In this document: one piece after another, positions 24,750 through 33,106 of the stretch
Numbering within the stretch: the first letter of the stretch is position 1
How the letters are laid out: the number at the start of each line of letters is the position of its first letter
Program-made: the position numbers and the translations under genes
Notes under the pieces: generated by a model
Seen by the model: only the letters and a program-made list of their open reading frames with translations
Database searches by the model: none
What the model was told of the DNA's origin: nothing
Source: Leptospira dzoumogneensis
GTDB lineage: Bacteria; Spirochaetota; Leptospiria; Leptospirales; Leptospiraceae
DNA: 64,000 nt
NCBI RefSeq assembly: GCF_004770895.1
Contig: NZ_RQHS01000005.1
Span: 372,001-436,000 of the forward strand
Reading direction: 5' to 3'

Positions 24750-25359
24750 AAAAGAATTCTCTTTTGATCGAGGGATGTTTTCGGATCAGATCCAATGATT
24801 TTGCGATCAGTATTTTAGCTTCTGGAGAATGATTCCAAACATTTAAGCCGGAAGGATGAGGCAAAGGGATCCAATCCAGTTCCACTCCATAATAGTTTTT
24901 TTTGAATTTTTTACCTATGATCTCGTCTAGCTTGTATTTTTTATCTTCCACCAATTGATCGATTGCGAGTTTTCCTATTGGAATGATGAGTTCAGGTCGA
25001 TTGAATTCCACTTCGAAGCGTATATACCTGGAACAATTTTCTACTTCGGAAGGATTCGGTTTTCTATCTCCACTTTTTGCTTTGCCTGGAAAACATCTGC
25101 AAACCGCGGCCATATTTACTTTAGATCTGTAGACTTCTTCTTCTATTCCTATGGATAAAAACCATTTGAATAAAGTTTTGCCTGCTGTGTATGCGAATGG
25201 TCTTCCGAATTTTTCTTCGTGGATACCTGGAGCCTGACCTATACTCATAATTTTTGCGCCGGGAATACCACCTTGCACAGGATTGCCGACCATGTCAGGA
25301 CAAAGTCTGCAATGAAGTAATGTCTCTATATGTTTTTTGAATTTTTGGGAATCGTTCAT
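24739..25359 (-). CDS. Iron-sulfur uracil-DNA glycosylase family protein
   Basis: A 206-residue UDG-superfamily protein. Motif A is GQAPG (41-45) and motif B HPSG (168-171). Four cysteines in family 4/5 positions (Cys17, Cys20, Cys87 or Cys89, Cys109) can hold a [4Fe-4S] cluster. The family removes uracil or other deaminated bases from DNA to begin base-excision repair. Motif A lacks the Glu/Asp typical of family 4 and is nearer family 5, so the substrate may be broader than uracil. It is third in galK-STAS-UDG, 10 nt after the STAS gene. Confidence 0.82.
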   Translation of the reverse strand: MNDSQKFKKHIETLLHCRLCPDMVGNPVQGGIPGAKIMSIGQAPGIHEEKFGRPFAYTAGKTLFKWFLSIGIEEEVYRSKVNMAAVCRCFPGKAKSGDRKPNPSEVENCSRYIRFEVEFNRPELIIPIGKLAIDQLVEDKKYKLDEIIGKKFKKNYYGVELDWIPLPHPSGLNVWNHSPEAKILIAKSLDLIRKHPSIKREFFSKN

Positions 25360-25369
25360 CCGAAACGGA

Positions 25370-25789
25370 TCAAGGCGCTAAAAGTTTCCAAGCCTCTTTG
25401 GAAGTGCTTCCTACTCGGATCAGACTTTTTAATTTAGTAAGTTCTAAAATTTTATTCACTTGAGAAGAAGGGGAGAATACCGCGATGCCACCCTTGCCGC
25501 TTTTGACTAGTCTGGAATGTGTCGCCATAAAAACTCCCAGTCCGGAAGAATCTATATACTTCACATTTTCCATATTCACTAGAAGGTAAATGAATCCACG
25601 ATCGAGTAGATGAAAGAATCTTTCTTTCATGATCTGGGCAGAGTATAAATTGATCTCGCCGGAAATTTTTACAACCACTGCTTCCTTGGGAAGACCATCC
25701 GGAATATTGTCCTGATCTAGAAATACACCTAACTCGGGTGCATCATGATCGAAGTCTTTACTGTCCAGGTTCCAAGGAGTATCTGCCAT
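25370..25789 (-). CDS. STAS-domain anti-sigma-factor antagonist
   Basis: A STAS protein of 139 residues from ATG 25789. An upstream in-frame TTG at 25873, four bases after the galK stop, would add 28 residues; neither start has a Shine-Dalgarno. The STAS domain (about residues 35-135) keeps VKYIDSSGLGVF with Ser81/Ser82 as the phosphorylation site of SpoIIAA-type antagonists. The acidic N-terminal extension is unusual. Such proteins are dephosphorylated by PP2C phosphatases like those at 57247-60779 and then bind an anti-sigma kinase; a link is inferred only. Confidence 0.8.
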   Translation of the reverse strand: MADTPWNLDSKDFDHDAPELGVFLDQDNIPDGLPKEAVVVKISGEINLYSAQIMKERFFHLLDRGFIYLLVNMENVKYIDSSGLGVFMATHSRLVKSGKGGIAVFSPSSQVNKILELTKLKSLIRVGSTSKEAWKLLAP

Positions 25790-25877
25790 AGTGATTGGTC
25801 GCTTATTTTTACCGATTGCGAAGACTATCGAATTACTAGCCGTTTCTGCAAGGATTTTATCCCGTTTTTTCAACGAT

Positions 25878-27041
25878 CTAAGAGTCTTCTCTTACTCCTT
25901 CAGAGATAGAGAATTTATAGATCTTTGCATTTAGTCCGAATTTTTGGGAATACTCCTTTTCCAATTTGGAGAATAAGTAAGAAGATCTACCTTCTTTGTC
26001 TAGGACTAGTACACAACCTCCGAATCCTCCTCCTATCATTCTGGCACCTAATACATTTTCAGAACGGAACCATTCCACAATAAAATCCGTCTCTTCACAG
26101 GAGACTTGAAAGTTTTTAGAAAGTGATTCATGGCAAGAGAAGAGTTCCTCTCCGACTTCTTTCGCATTTTTATCCTTTAAGGAGCGGATAACGTTTTGGG
26201 CTCTGGATCTTTCTCCCAGAATATGAACGGCTCTTTTGAATTCGGAAGGAGTCAGTCCTGCTTTTTCAATTAGAAAGAAGTCTGCCTGGCTTAAGGTCTT
26301 CACTTCGGGAGAAAGTTTATTACATTTTGAAGTCGCAGATTCTACTTCCTTTCTTCTGTCGTTGTATTCACTTTCTTTTAGGCTATGTTTTACATTAGAA
26401 TCGATCAGATAGAATTCATAACCCGGAAGATCCAAACTATGGTAAGAATATTCCAAACTTTCCGTATTTAAAGAGATACAAGAAGAAGGTTTGGCTACCG
26501 CGATCACGAACTGGTCCATGATCCCACAATTGACTCCTACAAAATGATTCTCTGCTGCTTGAGCGAGTAGAGCGATCTTTTCTTTTGTAATGTCCCAGTC
26601 GAAAATTTTGGAAAGTGCAAATGCTACCCCAACTTCTACGGCGGCCGAAGAAGAAAGTCCGGCTCCTTGGGGAATGTTTCCTGTAAATGCAAGATCGAAT
26701 CCTTCTACCCTTAAACCTAATGAACGAGCCTCCGATACGACTCCTAGGATATAATTTGCCCAAGGTTTTTCTTCGGAGTAGATTACATCTTTTGTTACAA
26801 ATTCGGACTGGAAATCTAAGGAGTACAATCTGAAAGTCCCGAGTCCATTTGTTCGGATCGCAAAGTTGGTTCTGAAATCGATTGCCGCGGGAAATACTAG
26901 ACCGCCTGCATAATCCACATGTTCTCCGATGATATTTACCCTGCCTGGAGCGGAGAAAAAACGAATTGGACCGAGGCTAGACGCGCCCGGAAAAATATCG
27001 GATAGAGAAGAAGAAAGATTCTCTCGGATAGAAAGAGTCAT
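25878..27041 (-). CDS. galK: Galactokinase
   Basis: GalK (387 residues, normal length) phosphorylates galactose at C1 with ATP in the Leloir pathway. All three GHMP-kinase motifs are present: PGRVNIIGEHVDYAGG near residue 32 (galactose binding), GAGLSSSAAVEVG near 125 (ATP binding) and GGGFGGCVL near 340. The catalytic Asp lies in GIMDQFV. galT and galE are not in the window; the substrate could be another hexose, but motif 1 fits galactokinase. It diverges from pgi and is followed by the STAS and UDG genes. Confidence 0.92.
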   Translation of the reverse strand: MTLSIRENLSSSLSDIFPGASSLGPIRFFSAPGRVNIIGEHVDYAGGLVFPAAIDFRTNFAIRTNGLGTFRLYSLDFQSEFVTKDVIYSEEKPWANYILGVVSEARSLGLRVEGFDLAFTGNIPQGAGLSSSAAVEVGVAFALSKIFDWDITKEKIALLAQAAENHFVGVNCGIMDQFVIAVAKPSSCISLNTESLEYSYHSLDLPGYEFYLIDSNVKHSLKESEYNDRRKEVESATSKCNKLSPEVKTLSQADFFLIEKAGLTPSEFKRAVHILGERSRAQNVIRSLKDKNAKEVGEELFSCHESLSKNFQVSCEETDFIVEWFRSENVLGARMIGGGFGGCVLVLDKEGRSSYLFSKLEKEYSQKFGLNAKIYKFSISEGVREDS

Positions 27042-27176
27042 TCTGGAAAATAAAATCTAAGACTAAATACTTACAAGGGATTTTGGAAAATTAGAACATT
27101 GAATTATTTCGTTTTTCCTTGCTATTCCAATTAACATAAGTAATTTGTCTCGGATGTCCGATTTTGAGGAATACCG

Positions 27177-28517
27177 ATGGCCTTTTCTTTAGAAATAAAC
27201 GATAGATTTGCCTCGGAGTTTGCAGATCCCAAAACCTATGAGCTCTTATTAAAAGAGTCCGGTCTAGCATTACAAAATCTTCTCTCCGGAAAATCCCCGG
27301 GTTCCGAATTTTTAGGCTGGGTCAGACTTCCTAATGAGATCCAAAAATCTGAATTAGAAAAAATTCATTCAGAAGCGCAAAGATTCAGAAAACAATCGGA
27401 GACAATAGTTGTGATCGGGATCGGAGGTTCCTATTTAGGAGCCAAGGCGGTCATAGAGGCTTCCAAATCTTATTTTAAAACTCCAGGTTTAGGATCACCC
27501 GAGATCCTATATGCGGGACATCATTTAGATGCACGTTATCATTCGGAACTTTTAACATATTTAGAGAACAAAGAATTTTCGATCAATGTCGTTTCCAAGT
27601 CCGGAACTACTACCGAGCCTGCTTTGGCATTTCGTTTACTTTGGGATCTTGCCAAAAAAAAATACGGGGCAAAAGCAAAAGATAGAATAGTCGCAACCAC
27701 AGACAGCTCCAAAGGTGCATTACGAAAAATGTCGGATGAGTTAGGATTTACGACCTTCTCAATTCCGGATAACGTAGGTGGGAGATATTCGGTTCTGACG
27801 CCTGTCGGACTTTTCCCGATTGCTGCCGCTGGAGTGGATATTTTTTCTTTTTGGGAAGGGTTCTCCGAAGCTGCCGATTTTCTGATCTCGGAAACTTCTC
27901 CGCTTAAAAACCCTGCATGTGTTTATTCCGCTTACAGAAATCTATTTTATAGATCCGGAAAGAAGATAGAAGTGATGGCGAATTATAATCCTTCTATCCG
28001 TACTCTTACCGAATGGTGGAAACAATTGTTTGGAGAGAGCGAGGGCAAACAAGGTAAGGGGATTTTCCCTGCTTCCGTAGAACTAACGACTGACCTGCAT
28101 TCTCTCGGGCAATATCTGCAAGAGGGAGAGCGTAATATTTTCGAAACCGTACTTTATACCAAGAATAGCGAAGCTAAGGTTTTGGTTCCAAAGGATACAG
28201 ATGATCTGGATGGACTGAATTTCCTAGCGAGCAAAAACTTGGAGGAAGTAAACTTACAGGCTTTTCTTGGCACTTTAGTAGCACATTCGGAAGGCGGGAT
28301 ACCATGTTTGGAGATTTTGTTTCCGGATACTGGACCTAAAAGTTTAGGCCATATTATGTATTTTTTTGAATTAGCCTGCGGGGTTTCCGGGAATGTATTG
28401 GGTGTAAACCCATTCGATCAGCCTGGAGTAGAGGCTTATAAGAAAAATATGTTCGCATTACTTGGAAAACCGGGTTTTGAAAATTTAAGAGAGATTCTTC
28501 GCAAAAAAGGAGTCTAA
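27177..28517 (+). CDS. pgi: Glucose-6-phosphate isomerase
   Basis: Pgi (446 residues, the shorter bacterial type) interconverts glucose-6-phosphate and fructose-6-phosphate. The signatures are present: VSKSGTTTEPALAFRLLW, the GGRYSVLTPVGLFPIAAAG block, the Glu-containing ELTTDLHSLGQYLQEG, and DQPGVEAYKKNMFALLG near the end, whose Lys is the catalytic base. GAGGA lies 7 nt before the ATG. A terminator-like hairpin follows. It diverges from galK. Confidence 0.96.
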   Translation: MAFSLEINDRFASEFADPKTYELLLKESGLALQNLLSGKSPGSEFLGWVRLPNEIQKSELEKIHSEAQRFRKQSETIVVIGIGGSYLGAKAVIEASKSYFKTPGLGSPEILYAGHHLDARYHSELLTYLENKEFSINVVSKSGTTTEPALAFRLLWDLAKKKYGAKAKDRIVATTDSSKGALRKMSDELGFTTFSIPDNVGGRYSVLTPVGLFPIAAAGVDIFSFWEGFSEAADFLISETSPLKNPACVYSAYRNLFYRSGKKIEVMANYNPSIRTLTEWWKQLFGESEGKQGKGIFPASVELTTDLHSLGQYLQEGERNIFETVLYTKNSEAKVLVPKDTDDLDGLNFLASKNLEEVNLQAFLGTLVAHSEGGIPCLEILFPDTGPKSLGHIMYFFELACGVSGNVLGVNPFDQPGVEAYKKNMFALLGKPGFENLREILRKKGV

Positions 28518-28527
28518 GCAAAAAGAT

Positions 28528-28559
28528 CCTTTTTCGCTTATCATTTCGAAAAGGTTTTT
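28528..28559 (+). terminator. Intrinsic terminator after pgi
   Basis: CCTTTTTCG (28528-28536) pairs with CGAAAAGG (28547-28554) with one bulged T; a 10-nt loop and TTTTT tail follow. It lies 11 nt after the pgi stop. Confidence 0.6.
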
Positions 28560-28605
28560 CTAAAAGCTTGACAGAGATTCGTTCAGGTTTCGGATTAGAT
28601 TCAGT

Positions 28606-28947
28606 ATGGTCTTAAGAGGAAAAAAACTAAGGTTCGTTTCGGCTTCCTTAGCCTTATTTACTCTATTATTCTTTATCCATTCAGGACCATCCAACAGCCC
28701 TTATCCCGGGAAGAAGTCCGACCAATCACAAATAATCATCGGACAAGAGACCGATATAGAAGAATTAAGCGATCTCGCCGAAACCTCCGATCCATCGGAA
28801 ACGGTTTGGGGAGATTCTTTAACTTCTGAGATAAACACTCCAGGTCTCTCTGACTCAAACCCTTCCCGCCAGGATAGGTTTCAATTCCAACACAATAAAT
28901 TATTATCCCAGCATCTGCTGAATATTCCTCCACCATCTATCTCCTAA
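28606..28947 (+). CDS. Small hypothetical exported or anchored protein
   Basis: A 113-residue protein I do not recognise. A basic start (MVLRGKKLRF) and one hydrophobic segment (VSASLALFTLLFFIHSG) suggest an uncleaved anchor or signal peptide; the rest is acidic and low-complexity (EELSDLAETSDPSETVWGD) and ends PPPSIS. No Shine-Dalgarno is clear. TTGACA at 28568 could serve as a -35, with no good -10. It could be a lineage-specific gene or a chance frame. Confidence 0.4.
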   Translation: MVLRGKKLRFVSASLALFTLLFFIHSGPSNSPYPGKKSDQSQIIIGQETDIEELSDLAETSDPSETVWGDSLTSEINTPGLSDSNPSRQDRFQFQHNKLLSQHLLNIPPPSIS

Positions 28948-29083
28948 TCTAAAGCTTCGGAAGCCTGGCATGGCTCTAGCCGTACTCTGCTTTCTTCAGC
29001 TAAGCGTCGTATAGTTTCGCGCTCAAAATAGAATTTTTGGAGATCACATCGTAATATTTTCCCATCCAATATAGCACCAATTT

Positions 29084-29135
29084 AACCGGTCCCAGGTTTT
29101 GGGCCAAACCTATTGCCTGGGGCCGGTTTCTTTTT
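29084..29135 (+). terminator. Strong intrinsic terminator
   Basis: AACCGGTCCCAGG (29084-29096) pairs with CCTGGGGCCGGTT (29116-29128), 13 pairs with one G-U, loop of 19 nt, followed by TCTTTTT. It closes transcription from the 28606 gene and separates it from 29217. Confidence 0.75.
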
Positions 29136-29216
29136 CAATCCCAGATCTATAAAAAAAGGCAGACAGAGACCCTAATCTCCCGATACTTTTGCGGGGAGCC
29201 AGAACTCCGTAAGCGG

Positions 29217-30116
29217 ATGGAAATAGAATTAGCCAAAAAGGAACGTTTGATCCGAGGAATGGAACTCGGAAAAAAGATCGTCCTTCATGGAGTGGTACTT
29301 TCCCAATATTATAAATCCAACGTGGAGAATTATCTACGGTTCTGTTTGGAATATTACCAAAAGACGGATATTCTTCCTCCTTCTCTTTCTCTCATTTATT
29401 CCCTATTAGAAATGGCCTTCAAAGAGAATTGTAGGAATTCCTACTATATGGAGAAGGGCTGGGATCCTCTTAGCTCCGAATCATTCACCGAAAGAGAAGC
29501 GGAATTCGAAACAAACTGGGACTTCTCGGACCCGTTAAAATTAAGGAATAGATTAAAAGAAGAAGGTTCCGTACTTAGGACCACGATCCACCACTCCGGT
29601 TCCGGAGTTTCCTTAGAGATCGCAAATTTAGCTCCGATCACTTCGGAAGCGGAAGAAGCATTAACTGAATATCTTTCCAGAGCAAAGTCCTACCAAGATC
29701 TTTCGGAATACTACGAAGATTATCCTTTCGATGAAGAAGGAAGAGAGATCGGGATAGCATTAGCTATATTACAATTTAAGGAAATAGGTTTGGATCCGAA
29801 TCTTCTTAGATTCGATACTGTGGAAGGAGAGCATGTCTTCCGATTAGAGATCGGTTTTGGTGACGAATATCTTTCTCTTAGGACCAAGTTGGAAAATGAC
29901 GAAGATGTTCGGCCTTTTCGCTTCCATTCCCAAGCGGAGAAGGATGGAGAAACCATTTCTCCTTGGAAAATTTCAGTCTGTAAAATATGCGGAAGAACCG
30001 TGGACGATAGGATTTTCTTCCATACGGTTCCTGCAGACGTGGTCGCAAAAGCGAAAGACCTTCCGTTTACGGAAGAAGTTTGCGCCTGGTGTTTGTCCGG
30101 CTATTTGAAGTTGTAG
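29217..30116 (+). CDS. Conserved hypothetical protein with C-terminal CxxC pairs (possible GHKL-like fold)
   Basis: A 299-residue cytoplasmic protein that I cannot name. The N-terminal half starts with basic helices; residues about 55-75 (SLIYSLLEMAFKENCRNS) and the strand ISLEIANLAPITSEAEEAL-like region (VSLEIANLAPIT) followed by REIGIALAILQFKEIGLDP recall the N-box and G-box order of a degenerate histidine-kinase-type ATPase. This is only a resemblance. The last 50 residues hold SVCKICGRTV and EVCAWCLSG, two CxxC pairs that would bind one zinc. ATG 29217 follows a strong terminator, so it starts its own transcript. Confidence 0.6.
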   Translation: MEIELAKKERLIRGMELGKKIVLHGVVLSQYYKSNVENYLRFCLEYYQKTDILPPSLSLIYSLLEMAFKENCRNSYYMEKGWDPLSSESFTEREAEFETNWDFSDPLKLRNRLKEEGSVLRTTIHHSGSGVSLEIANLAPITSEAEEALTEYLSRAKSYQDLSEYYEDYPFDEEGREIGIALAILQFKEIGLDPNLLRFDTVEGEHVFRLEIGFGDEYLSLRTKLENDEDVRPFRFHSQAEKDGETISPWKISVCKICGRTVDDRIFFHTVPADVVAKAKDLPFTEEVCAWCLSGYLKL

Positions 30117-30150
30117 ATCGGGCCGACAATTCCAATTATATTATAAAATT

Positions 30151-30762
30151 ATGATACATTCTACTTATTATCCACCTAAACCTATAACTCTTTCCGGAGA
30201 TCGTGTGGAACTTGTCCCTCTTGGCTTAGAACATACTGACGCCTTGACGGAAGCTCTCCACGACGGAAAACTCTGGGAGTTATGGTACACGAATATTCCG
30301 GAACCGGAAAGAATGAGTGCCTGGATCCAAAAAGCACTCGAAGAACAAGAGGCGGGATTCTCTCTTCCGTTTGCGGTCATCAGAAAGGAAAATTCGAAAC
30401 TTTTAGGGACTACAAGATATTTGAATATAGAAAAGGATGCCCGAAGATTGGAGATCGGAGCGACTTGGTATCCTAAATCGGTCCAAAAAACTTTCGTGAA
30501 TACTGAATGTAAACTTTTGTTATTGGAGCATGCTTTCGAAACTTTGGGCTGTATCGCCGTCGAATTCAGGACCCATTTTATGAATTTATCGTCTAGAAAA
30601 GCCATTGAAAGATTGGGAGCAAAACTGGACGGGATCTTAAGAAACCATCGTATCAGTAAAAACGGCACCCTAAGAGATACCGTCGTTTACAGCATTACGA
30701 AAGAAGAATGGCCTACAGTCAGGGGGAATCTTTTATTTAGACTAGGAAAACCTCAGGTCTAA
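30151..30762 (+). CDS. GNAT acetyltransferase, RimJ/RimL type
   Basis: A 203-residue GNAT protein of the RimJ/RimL type: GDRVELVPLGLEHTDAL at the start, an FAVIRKENSKLLGTTRYLNI core strand, LEIGATWYPKSVQKTFVNTECK in the acetyl-CoA region and FRTHFMNLSSRKAIERLGAK. Such proteins acetylate protein N-termini or small amines and antibiotics; the substrate is unknown. It converges on clpP with only 12 nt between their stops. Confidence 0.85.
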   Translation: MIHSTYYPPKPITLSGDRVELVPLGLEHTDALTEALHDGKLWELWYTNIPEPERMSAWIQKALEEQEAGFSLPFAVIRKENSKLLGTTRYLNIEKDARRLEIGATWYPKSVQKTFVNTECKLLLLEHAFETLGCIAVEFRTHFMNLSSRKAIERLGAKLDGILRNHRISKNGTLRDTVVYSITKEEWPTVRGNLLFRLGKPQV

Positions 30763-30774
30763 ACAAACTTAATA

Positions 30775-31353
30775 TTATTTCCAATTCTCCAAAATACCGT
30801 CTATCACACCGTAAATTTGTGCCTCAGTCGGAGTGAGCCATAGATCTCTATCGGTATCTCTTTCCACGACTTCCAATGGTTGTCCTGTTCTTTCGGAAAC
30901 GATACGATTGATCTCCTTCTTATCCCTTTCTATCATAGAAGCAAAAATCCCGATATCGGTCGCCTTTGCCTGATACGTTCCTGGAACATGAGGTTGGTGT
31001 AACATGATCCTGCTGTGAGGGAATGCGAATCTTTTCCCTTTTGTTCCCGAAAGAAGAAGTAGTGCTCCAAAACTTGCAGCGAGTCCCATACATACGGTGC
31101 TTACATCGTTCGGGATCAGATCCATTGTATCCAAAATAGACATACCGGAAGTGTTCGCGCCTCCGGGACTATTGATCACAAGAGTGATATCCTTTTCAGG
31201 ATCTTGATTAGAAAGATATAATAAACGTTCCACTACATGTTTCGCAGAAGGATCATCCACCTGTCCCCAAAGAAAAATTTTCCTTTCTTTGAGCTGGTTG
31301 TCCTCCAAACGGAGCCCGGGAAATTGGATCGGTTCTACTAAAGTATCTGTCAT
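30775..31353 (-). CDS. clpP: ClpP-type serine protease subunit
   Basis: A ClpP-family peptidase of 192 residues. The triad is intact: Ser94 in GLAASFG, His119 in IMLHQP, Asp166 in the RDTDRD motif. ClpP forms a two-ring chamber and degrades proteins delivered by ClpA/C/X. FPGLRLEDNQLKERKIFLWG at the start is unlike the usual RGERAYDIYSRLL-type N-terminus, so this is probably the second, divergent ClpP of Leptospira. ATG 31353 is chosen because GGAG lies 6 nt upstream; TTG 31365 is in frame. It follows the ECF sigma gene by 12 nt. Confidence 0.88.
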   Translation of the reverse strand: MTDTLVEPIQFPGLRLEDNQLKERKIFLWGQVDDPSAKHVVERLLYLSNQDPEKDITLVINSPGGANTSGMSILDTMDLIPNDVSTVCMGLAASFGALLLLSGTKGKRFAFPHSRIMLHQPHVPGTYQAKATDIGIFASMIERDKKEINRIVSERTGQPLEVVERDTDRDLWLTPTEAQIYGVIDGILENWK

Positions 31354-31365
31354 TCTATTCTCCAA

Positions 31366-31932
31366 TCAGGAAGCGATCGCCATAGGTCCATGTAGGACTT
31401 CCAACCAATCTTTTCTGTCCGATTTATTCAAAAGTTGTCTGCGTAATAATTCTCTGCTTCTTCTCAAACGGTTTTTCAAATTACCGATCGGGATCCCCGT
31501 TTTTTCGGTGATCTCTTCGTAGCTCATCTCACCGAAATATCTCAGGTTTAGAAGTTGTTTCTCTTCGTTAGGAAGTTCATCCAACGCTTCTAAAACTTCC
31601 GTTCTCCAAGTATCTCCAGAACGTGGAGCCGCCTTAGTGATCTCAGGATTTAATTCAGTCCCGAGCAGATCTTTTTTTCTTAAGATACGATCCGAATGTT
31701 TCAGCACCAACCTTCTGAGTAAGAACGGAAATGCCTCCGGCTGCCGCAGCGTAGGAAGAACTTTCCAAGCTTCTAAAAATACTTCTTGGCTCAGATCCTC
31801 TGCCTTGGATTGGTCCCGGATCCTTTTGATAGCCTGACTACTGACGTATTTTTCGAAACGGGTCATCAACTCCGTCCAAGCCGGTTCTTCTCCTTTGGAA
31901 GCTTCTGTGACTAGTACTTTAAAATCGCGCAT
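31366..31932 (-). CDS. ECF-type RNA polymerase sigma factor
   Basis: A 188-residue sigma-70-family factor with region 2 (about 20-85: FEKYVSSQAIKRIRDQSKAEDLSQEVFLEAWKVL, in parts) and region 4 (about 115-170: LPNEEKQLLNLRYFGEMSYEEI and GIPIGNLKNRLRRSRELL). ECF factors redirect RNA polymerase to stress or envelope genes. No anti-sigma gene is adjacent; instead a ClpP paralogue follows in the same transcript, suggesting proteolytic control. A symmetrical sequence lies upstream (31942-32005). The start ATG at 31932 lacks a strong Shine-Dalgarno. Confidence 0.88.
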   Translation of the reverse strand: MRDFKVLVTEASKGEEPAWTELMTRFEKYVSSQAIKRIRDQSKAEDLSQEVFLEAWKVLPTLRQPEAFPFLLRRLVLKHSDRILRKKDLLGTELNPEITKAAPRSGDTWRTEVLEALDELPNEEKQLLNLRYFGEMSYEEITEKTGIPIGNLKNRLRRSRELLRRQLLNKSDRKDWLEVLHGPMAIAS

Positions 31933-31941
31933 ATCTGTTAG

Positions 31942-32005
31942 AGGGTCCCAGTTTGCATTTTGGGGTGTACGGATCTAAACTATTTTTGCATTTTCGGGAC
32001 CCCTG
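31942..32005 (-). promoter_or_regulatory. Symmetric operator-like region before the ECF sigma gene
   Basis: A 7-bp perfect inverted repeat, GGGTCCC (31943-31949) and GGGACCC (31996-32002), encloses two exact copies of TTTGCATTTT (31952-31961 and 31985-31994) that start 33 bp apart, about three helical turns. It lies 10-70 nt upstream of the start codon. This could bind a regulator or the sigma factor itself. Confidence 0.45.
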
Positions 32006-32040
32006 ACCCCGGTCTAGATTTTGGAAATTCAGTTATGGAC

Positions 32041-32165
32041 CGCGATATCGTGATGTAGGAACTCCTACAAGGCATTCACTGACCGGATGTTGGAGTAGGG
32101 GGAAGTATCCCCCTCGCTTCAGCCGCGTAAACGCGTCTTCCGCTACCCCCTCTCCGGGGAAATTT
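32041..32165. repeat. GC-rich palindromic intergenic element
   Basis: Three small hairpins in a row: TGTAGGA-AC-TCCTACA (32054-32069), GGGGGA-AGTA-TCCCCC (32098-32113) and CGCG-TAAA-CGCG (32124-32135). The outer blocks GGAGTAGGGGG and CTACCCCCTCTCC can also pair imperfectly. No coding frame crosses it. It looks like a dispersed repeat (REP/MITE type) or a structured RNA. Confidence 0.5.
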
Positions 32166-32205
32166 TTTGTTCGGAACCCCGGACCCGATTTTGTTCTTTG
32201 ATTTT

Positions 32206-32330
32206 GCTCACGCAGAGCCGCGAAGGCGCAAAGATTTGGTTCACGCAGAGACCGCCGAGTTCACAGAGGGTTTAATAACGTGCCAAACTCTGATCCTTTG
32301 TGCCTCTGTGTGAAAAAAGAATGAACCAAT
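32206..32330. repeat. Imperfect inverted-repeat element with CACGCAGAG motif
   Basis: TTGGTTCA (32236-32243) is inverted at 32322-32329 (TGAACCAA). Inside, CACGCAGAG occurs twice (near 32209 and 32242) and matches the complement of GTGCCTCTGTGTGAA near 32300. This resembles the widespread 'CACGCAGAG.CGCGAAG' intergenic repeats. It is non-coding. Confidence 0.55.
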
Positions 32331-32379
32331 ATCATTTTTCTAAAAAGTTAGAAGTATTAACTTGGGGCTTAGAAAAAGT

Positions 32380-33105
32380 TTAAGAAGAAATTCTATTTCT
32401 AAATTCGACCCAATCGTTCGAAAGCCGATCCGAAAAATCAGTGTCCTTATATTTCTCGTAAAACTTTTTTTCCCCCAGATCCAAAAATGTACCCGGGAAA
32501 ATTTTTCCACCCAGACGATTCTGAGAAGAAAGTTTGCGAAATGTATCCGCTAGATCATATGGTTTGTTCGGTTCTAGATCGGAAAGACATTCTGCCTTCA
32601 TCCAGGAAAGTCCAAGATAAAAATATCCTCCAGCTTCGAATCCGACTAGATCTTCTTTTAGGCTAAGTCCCGTATAATTTGTATTTTCGGGAATTTTAGA
32701 TAAATATAATATACAATCGAATTTCTCTTTGTCCTTCTCGTTTGGCCAAGGACTAAACTCTGATTCCGGGAAAAGGATAAAATCCGGATTTAAAACTAAA
32801 AAGTCATTTTGCAAATTCCAGAATCTTTCGATTCCAGTGCGAATTCCTCCGCCGGTCCCTAAGATTTCTGGAGTTTCTGAAGAGAAGTGTAGTTGAAAAT
32901 CATTAAAACCTTTTAACTCTTTCTGTATTTTTTCGCCGAAATAATGCAGGTTTAAGATCCCGTCATTTACTCCCCAGGATCTAGCGTGAAATAGAGAATA
33001 ATAGATGAGAGGAATATTATTGATTTTTAAAAGAGGTTTAGGAAGAAACTTGGTCCATTCTCCCATCCTGGTGCCGAAACCCGCGCATGGAAAGAATGCT
33101 TTCAT
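32380..33105 (-). CDS. murU: Nucleotidyltransferase, MurU-like
   Basis: A 241-residue sugar-1-phosphate nucleotidyltransferase. The signature PCAGFGTRMGEWTKFLPKPL is at residues 6-25 and GTGGGIRTG near 84; it ends with the catalytic-domain block FPGTFLDLGEKKFY. It follows the AmgK-like kinase gene by one base, as in Pseudomonas, where AmgK phosphorylates MurNAc and MurU makes UDP-MurNAc to recycle peptidoglycan. The symbol rests on this context; the sequence alone says only nucleotidyltransferase. Confidence 0.8.
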   Translation of the reverse strand: MKAFFPCAGFGTRMGEWTKFLPKPLLKINNIPLIYYSLFHARSWGVNDGILNLHYFGEKIQKELKGFNDFQLHFSSETPEILGTGGGIRTGIERFWNLQNDFLVLNPDFILFPESEFSPWPNEKDKEKFDCILYLSKIPENTNYTGLSLKEDLVGFEAGGYFYLGLSWMKAECLSDLEPNKPYDLADTFRKLSSQNRLGGKIFPGTFLDLGEKKFYEKYKDTDFSDRLSNDWVEFRNRISS

Positions 33106-33106
33106 T

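Noticed and set aside
28568..28600. TTGACA at 28568 as promoter of the 28606 gene
   Set aside because: The best -10-like hexamer (TTAGAT) is 20 nt away, too far for a confident call.
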